A DNA stretch of 64,000 nucleotides. Origin: Hirundichthys speculiger. Lineage: Eukaryota > Chordata > Actinopteri > Beloniformes > Exocoetidae. Position 1 is the first letter of the stretch. Each line of letters begins with the position of its first letter. The stretch spans positions 496,001 through 560,000 of the forward strand of contig JAGFBZ010002341.1 of assembly GCA_018398805.1 (NCBI GenBank), written 5' to 3'. The notes beneath the pieces were generated by a model. The model was not told where the DNA came from, made no database searches, and saw only the letters and a program-made list of their open reading frames with translations. Shown here piece by piece: positions 59,263 through 64,000 of the stretch. The position numbers were made by a program, and so were the translations under genes.

Positions 59263-60394
59263 ATGAATGAAATCATTATTTTCAAACTGCTTTTTGTATT
59301 CACTCAGGTTATTTTTGTTTGATATAAAAACTGATACTTTTTCACACCTCGGTAATAGACTCTTGAAATAAATGTCATAAGTTGTGACGTGATGCAGAAA
59401 TCCTGGCTCAGCGATGACCATTCACACCTCTGGATTAAACTGCACAGGTGACAAAACTGTAATGTTTGTCTAATAGCTGAGAGCAAAATGGATTCTGCTG
59501 GTTTATTTTCCTGCTGGAACTGATGCAGTTGCATGAGCTGCATAAATGGGAGCTTAGCTGTTGGTTTTTTTATTTTCTTTATTGAGTGGCGTAGCTTGAA
59601 ATTTTGTCAGGTTTTGAATAAAAAAATAAACTTGGAAAGACACGAATGTCTGTTTATTTGCAGAAAGACATGCTTTACCTATTTATTTCAGTAACATCTT
59701 GTCCCTGGGGCAGCTCTCTGCTCTCAGTCGTGGAGACTGTCATCTTCACGCAGCGTTTCACGTCCCAGCAGGCTTCAGTGCAGCTTTTCCTCCAGCAAAC
59801 ATTCATCAGACTGATCACAGTGATCTATAAGAGCTTTTACCGCACAGATATTTTTGTGCCTATCAAAAGTTCAACAGAAATGATGAATCCCAGATTAAAC
59901 AACCCAGAAACTTTCTTTAACCCTCAAAACAACATTATAGGAGTCCTTAGTATGAAGTTGAGATAGATGATAATGAAACAACATTATTATTTTTTGTCTT
60001 ATTTGTATCGATACCTAGGACTCCATTTTATTTTTTCTCATATTCAGTTTTAATTTTTTTCCATTTTTGGTGTATTTCAGTTTTTACTTTTTGAGAATTC
60101 GGTTTTAAGCATTTTATGCAAATTTAACCCCAAGGCGGTAAATAAAGTAATGAAATATAGACAATTTATGCAATTATAACTGTAAACTTTAATGTATTCA
60201 TACTATTAAACATATTGTGTCCAATAAGACTTGTCTTTTGACAAACAAAAAAAAATCCAAAAGTTCTTATGAAATAAATAAAAAGCAATAACTAGAAATA
60301 AATACGTAAAATCAATTTAAAGTGCAAAAAAATAAAAGAATAAATCACAACAGCAGTAAACTAATAGTTTTAACTTGTTTAATTTCTTCTGTTG
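59263..60394. other. Non-coding stretch
   Basis: AT-rich DNA. The 106-codon frame at 59646-59966 has no domain. Nothing recognised. Confidence 0.5.
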
Positions 60395-60462
60395 TCAGAC
60401 ACATAGTTTGTCATGATGTAGCTGACATTTTTCAGGTATGTCATGACAAACTATGTGTCTGA
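60395..60462. repeat. Perfect 22-nt hairpin
   Basis: Arm 60395-60416 pairs exactly with 60441-60462 around a 24-nt loop. The arm contains CAGACACATAGTTTGTC. It ends 10 bases before the family-B repeat copy at 60473. Confidence 0.9.
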
Positions 60463-60472
60463 TAATAGAAAA

Positions 60473-60871
60473 AACTAGAAAAGCACTCTGAGAGCGCAGA
60501 CCTCTGCCAAGTGCAACAATTCTCCCATATAGTGATTTACAGATTGCGATAAGATCCGCGTTCTGGATCAGATCCGGATCAACCTTTGAAATTTGATAAA
60601 GGTTCCCATTGTCAATCCCTGAGTGAATATCCCTGAGATATTGAGAAACAAAATTTTCGGCCCCATTGATCACAATGTTATCGAAAATTTGAAAGTGATC
60701 CAGAATCCAGGATTTCTTCTGGATCACACCCAAAATGAAATCAGTTCTTCTTTTCACATTTCTGACAACTTCTGAAAATTTCATCAAAATCCATCCATAA
60801 CTTTTTGAGTTATCTTGAACACAGACAGACAGATAAACGCCGGCTAAAACAAAACCTCCTTGGCGGAGGTA
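60473..60871 (-). mobile_element. Short interspersed repeat family B, longer copy
   Basis: On the minus strand it begins acctccgccaaggagg and ends gcgctctcagagtgcttttc, sharing the (GTCT)n, ATGGATGGATTTTGATG and GGATCACTTTCAAATTTTC blocks with the copy at 50930-51167, and adding about 150 bases near its 3' end that the other lacks. No coding frame and no clear target duplication. Confidence 0.8.
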
Positions 60872-61003
60872 ACTATATTTACTATAGCTGATATAGATAA
60901 TATAAAATCCAAAGCACCGAACACTGGTTGTGGGTATGAGTGTTTTTCTTTTTTAGGTGTTTTAACTATTACAGACACCGCAGTTTAAATACATAATTGC
61001 CTG

Positions 61004-61611
61004 TAGAGCTGAACGATTTTATCGATTCCGCGATATCTTATTTAATATATTTAATACTAATTAAATACTAATTTAATATAATTTAATACTTTAATATATA
61101 CTTTAATGCTTTAATACTAATTTAATATATTTGATACTATTAAAAATCCTGTCTACCTCACAAGTACCTTTTGAAGAATGCACGCAAATTTTGTTGTAAT
61201 GTACTTACAATGACAATAAAGGCAATTCTGATTCTATATATCAATATTTTATCGAGTATTAATTTTTCAGCCGTGGGTATCGATATTCTAAGCTTCTTTC
61301 AAAACCCCCGTGTCCCACAATTAAAAGCTTGCAAGCAACAATTTGCACTGTTTAAATAAATGAAACTATTTTTCTCAACAAATCTTTTATTCATTTTGTC
61401 CAGCATTTGCAAGCTGCCTGTCAGCCATATAATGTGTAATTGATGCTTTCAGTTCAGTTAATTCAAACAAAGTCATTGGAACACTCACAAGATGTCACCA
61501 AAATCACTTTGTCCCTTTAAAATCCTTCAGAAAATGATGTAAATGTATTGTAAGATGAATATCGATATATATCGTATCATATCGCGAGATTAGTGTATCG
61601 CTACAGCCCTA
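61004..61611. mobile_element. Non-autonomous hAT element, copy 2
   Basis: Inverted relative of 3723-4998: ends tagagctgaacgatttt and the complement of tgtatcgctacagcccta. Target duplications attgcctg (60996-61003) and attgccag (61612-61619) match at 7 of 8. Shares 'tcaaaacccccgtgtccca' and 'gcaaattgt'-type words with copy 1. It lacks the hAT nested in copy 1 but has a retroposon tail (61140-61236). Confidence 0.9.
61140..61236 (+). mobile_element. Retroposon 3' tail nested in hAT copy 2
   Basis: The phrase 'aattttgttgtaatgtac', then 'acaatgacaataaagg' and CTGATTCT is the usual 3' end of fish LINEs and their SINEs. It falls in the AT-rich middle where copy 1 has no such sequence. Confidence 0.6.
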
Positions 61612-61619
61612 ATTGCCAG

Positions 61620-63796
61620 CCTCTTTGTGTTTAGCTCAGTGAGTGACTCGTTGTCTGTGAGCAGAGTCTTGTATTTACTGAAGCTTCTCTCTCAATCGAC
61701 TGAGCTAACTGGAAACTAGATGCAGATAGAAGCTCTTAAACTCTTGGAAGTCTAGCTTTAACGCCTCTCCAGTTGTCAGCGAGGTCTAATTGCGTATGTT
61801 TTCGTGCCCATTCAACAGTGTGCTAGCAAAACCTGCAGAACATCAAATCACCAGTCACATAATCTCGGAGCAACTGCTCTGCCCTGTACCTGGGAGTAAG
61901 CCGCTAGTTCCTTAGCTTCTTTGTCTGTTTCTCAGGTGGCCGCTTCGACATGTTTATTTTTTAATTAATGAGGGAAGCAGCGGCAGATAAGTGCACAGTG
62001 TCCCCCGCTTTTAATGACCCCTCTTGGAACATTTTCTTGAAAAAGAAAAGTTCCTTTTTGTCCAGGAAAAAACCCCCACAACTTTTACGCAAATTGAGGT
62101 TCAGTTCTGTCGTATTGCGCATTTTACTTGAATTCCATTTTTAATCTCCAATTTCGTGATTCCGTGATCGCGGGTTTCATAGGGGTCTAGATACCAATTT
62201 TTGGGAGTATAATTTTAGTCCTGTTACTCCAGGTTGTTGTCATTGGTGCCTGTCACGGATGTACGCTGTATTAAAAGGTTTGTGTGTGCTGTGCAAACCT
62301 TTAACCAGGGACCCCCGAGGACCACCTCCAGCACCACCTTCAGGCTAAAACCACCTTCCAAACTTCTTCAGAATAAAACTATTTGTCGAAGGTAAACCTG
62401 CTCAGAAAAAGCCTCCCTGTGAAGTACCGTTGAAAGTGTTTTGTTTTTTTTTTTAGTGGCGAAGTTCAACCTACGTCTTGTGGACTGTTATTATTCCACA
62501 GCCATGCAGGTGACTGTCGTCTGAAAGCTCACGTTTGACAGAGACAGACAGCTTTTTGTGCTGTCAGGACTAGTTTTCCTGCAGTGTCTAAAGTGCACAG
62601 TGACTTCCCTGTTCCTTTATGGTGTCAGGAGAGAGGTGGACTAATAGACCTGAGACAGGCAGGACAAAAAAAAAAAAAACTAAACACAGTGTTCTGTCTT
62701 CAGGCTTCTAACTACCTTACAGGCGCCGACTTTCCCTGGACATTTTGTTTTCAATTTTGACTCTGGCTTGTTACATGTCAACCAGAAAGAAAAAGAAGAA
62801 AAAAACCTTAAATTTTCTTTTCTTTGCCACGTCTCGTCCTGGGTTCTGTCTGGCCCCGCGTATCTTTTATCTCCTACTATCTAAAGCCACATAATTTTTA
62901 TGTAAAGAAGTTGTAGCGACTTCAGATGTTGTTCTGGTAACCCTTTATGTCTCTTGAAAAATTGTGAGGTGCAACAAAAGTGCTCTGGATGTGTGGATGC
63001 ATCCGATGTGGGATGTCAAAACCTATTCAGCTATGATTTTTATTGTTTCATGTTCCCACCACAGTGGCTGTTGGGCTGAGCACCACCACACAAAATAACT
63101 CACATTTGGTGTGTGCTAATTTTCAGCTCAGCTAAATACATACGAACATTGAATGACAGAAACAGGGAAGGCGTGCAAAACCTAGGAACAGGGTGAACAA
63201 AGGAAATCTGGACCCAAAAGAAGCCATAAGAACGTAGGAGTATAAATATTTTAGGATGTAGTGAATAAGTTAAGACAAGTCTGCAGAAACTGTCATGAGA
63301 CCTGATGTGACACAAGAACAGGAAGCACGACTGAACACAACGCATCAGAAAATCACCTGTACAAACGAAATTTAAAAAATAAAGCAAGGCACAGGTGTAA
63401 AGAGGATTTAACTGACTTAAAGATAAAATGGTAATAAAGCAGCTCAAACTGGGGGAATAAGAAAAAAAAGTAAATCAAAGCAACAAAACCTGCCACTAAA
63501 ACAAGAGAAGATTATAATTATTGACCATGAACAGGTGCATTTCATGGCATAAGACTTAAATGCTCATTAAGATTGGTAGGTCAGAAAAACATTTTGGAAT
63601 AACCAATTAAATCATCTCATCAACTTTATATCTTGCCGGCGGAGGGGAGGGTGCGGGGGGTGTTGGGGAGTATGATTCATGTAATTAACACTCATATCAG
63701 ATGTCTTCTGTGATGAACTAATAAATCAATTAATCATCTCCGGCCCTGTTCAAGGCTGGAAACCCTGATTAGAGTCTGCCGTGTCCCGACTGTCCA
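61620..63796. other. Non-coding stretch
   Basis: No gene recognised. The part from about 63530 to 63780 holds homeodomain-like words (TCAATTAATCATC, CCAATTAAATC) and a G-rich segment (63640-63670) and could be regulatory. The 115-codon minus frame at 63100-63447 has no domain. Confidence 0.45.
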
Positions 63797-63799
63797 GAC

Positions 63800-63965
63800 A
63801 CTCCCAGTGGCTGAATGGTTGCGCCGCCACCCACCATGTGGGAGGTCCACGCTCGAGGCTCCGGTTGCATCATGAAGGGCATCCGGTGCTAAATCAATCA
63901 TGCGGATCGCTCCGCTGTGGCAACTCTGCAGGGAGCAGCCGAAAAGGAAGTCTTATCGTTTGAGC
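63800..63965 (+). mobile_element. tRNA-derived SINE
   Basis: The head has agtggctgaatggttgcgc as an A-box-like region and a CTCGAGGCTCC B-box-like region about 45 bases on. The body 'gcatgaagggcatccgg'-type phrase, 'atgcggatcgctcc' and 'gcagggagcagccgaaa' is that of a common fish SINE. It is near the window edge; no clear flanking repeats. Confidence 0.6.
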
Positions 63966-64000
63966 GATGCCGTATTTTCCTCTATGTTGCCACATCAGAT

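Noticed and set aside
63800..63965. Functional tRNA gene
   Set aside because: A and B boxes are SINE-like; no cloverleaf with a credible anticodon stem could be drawn and SINE body sequence follows.

Overview
The window reads as non-coding DNA of a ray-finned fish, probably an intergenic region or a very large intron. Evidence for a teleost is the mix of Tc1-like elements, many short hAT elements, L2-type LINE, tRNA-derived SINEs, a Tigger/pogo relic, long mono- and dinucleotide runs and AT-rich unique DNA. I found no convincing host protein-coding gene, rRNA or tRNA gene. Nearly every open frame is a chance ORF or transposon-derived; the two weak exceptions are an uncertain pair of converging ORFs at 19.06-19.98 kb.

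Layout. 1-3.7 kb: unique DNA with a SINE scrap. 3.7-5.0 kb: a hAT element with another hAT element inside it. 6.0-8.1 kb: an old interspersed repeat, then a hAT relic with a broken BED finger. 9.5-10.4 kb: a TA-flanked inverted-repeat element containing a palindrome, followed by a retrotransposon 3' tail. 11.6-12.3 kb: an AT-rich stretch that looks like a conserved non-coding element. 13.4-15.3 kb: a Tc1-like copy split by a hAT element with perfect 8-bp target duplications. 19-23.8 kb: uncertain ORFs, a hAT element, an L2 LINE, a Tigger/pogo relic and a Tc1-like scrap. 25.3-26.8 kb: a nearly full-length dead Tc1 carrying a SINE. 27.7 kb: a palindromic MITE. 28.9-32.7 kb: a degenerate satellite built on CCCTAA-containing units, split by a hAT element.

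The right half continues the pattern. 35.7-37.2 kb: two abutting Tc1-like fragments and a retrotransposon tail ending in (GGAT)n. 38.1 and 41.1 kb: two opposite copies of one hAT family, the second inside a minus-strand LINE (40.2-41.8 kb). 44.5 kb: an 81-bp MITE. 46.3-47.4 kb: a hAT relic with a BED finger. 50.6-51.4 kb: a mariner-type element with another repeat inside. 54.8 kb: the second copy of the palindrome. 56.4-57.7 kb: a hAT element with an open transposase-like N-terminus. 58.7-59.3 kb: a minus-strand Tc1-like relic. 60.4-61.6 kb: a perfect hairpin, a repeat copy and a hAT copy. 63.8 kb: a SINE.

The elements do not form a functional pathway. What they record is order: target duplications and nesting show several insertion layers. 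None of the transposases seen is intact, so any movement of the short elements would have depended on enzymes encoded elsewhere. I did not find a new defence, metabolic or regulatory system. The items most worth follow-up are the telomere-like satellite, the twin palindromes, the unexplained ORF pair and the conserved-element candidates. Element family names rest on recognised motifs, not on a database search.
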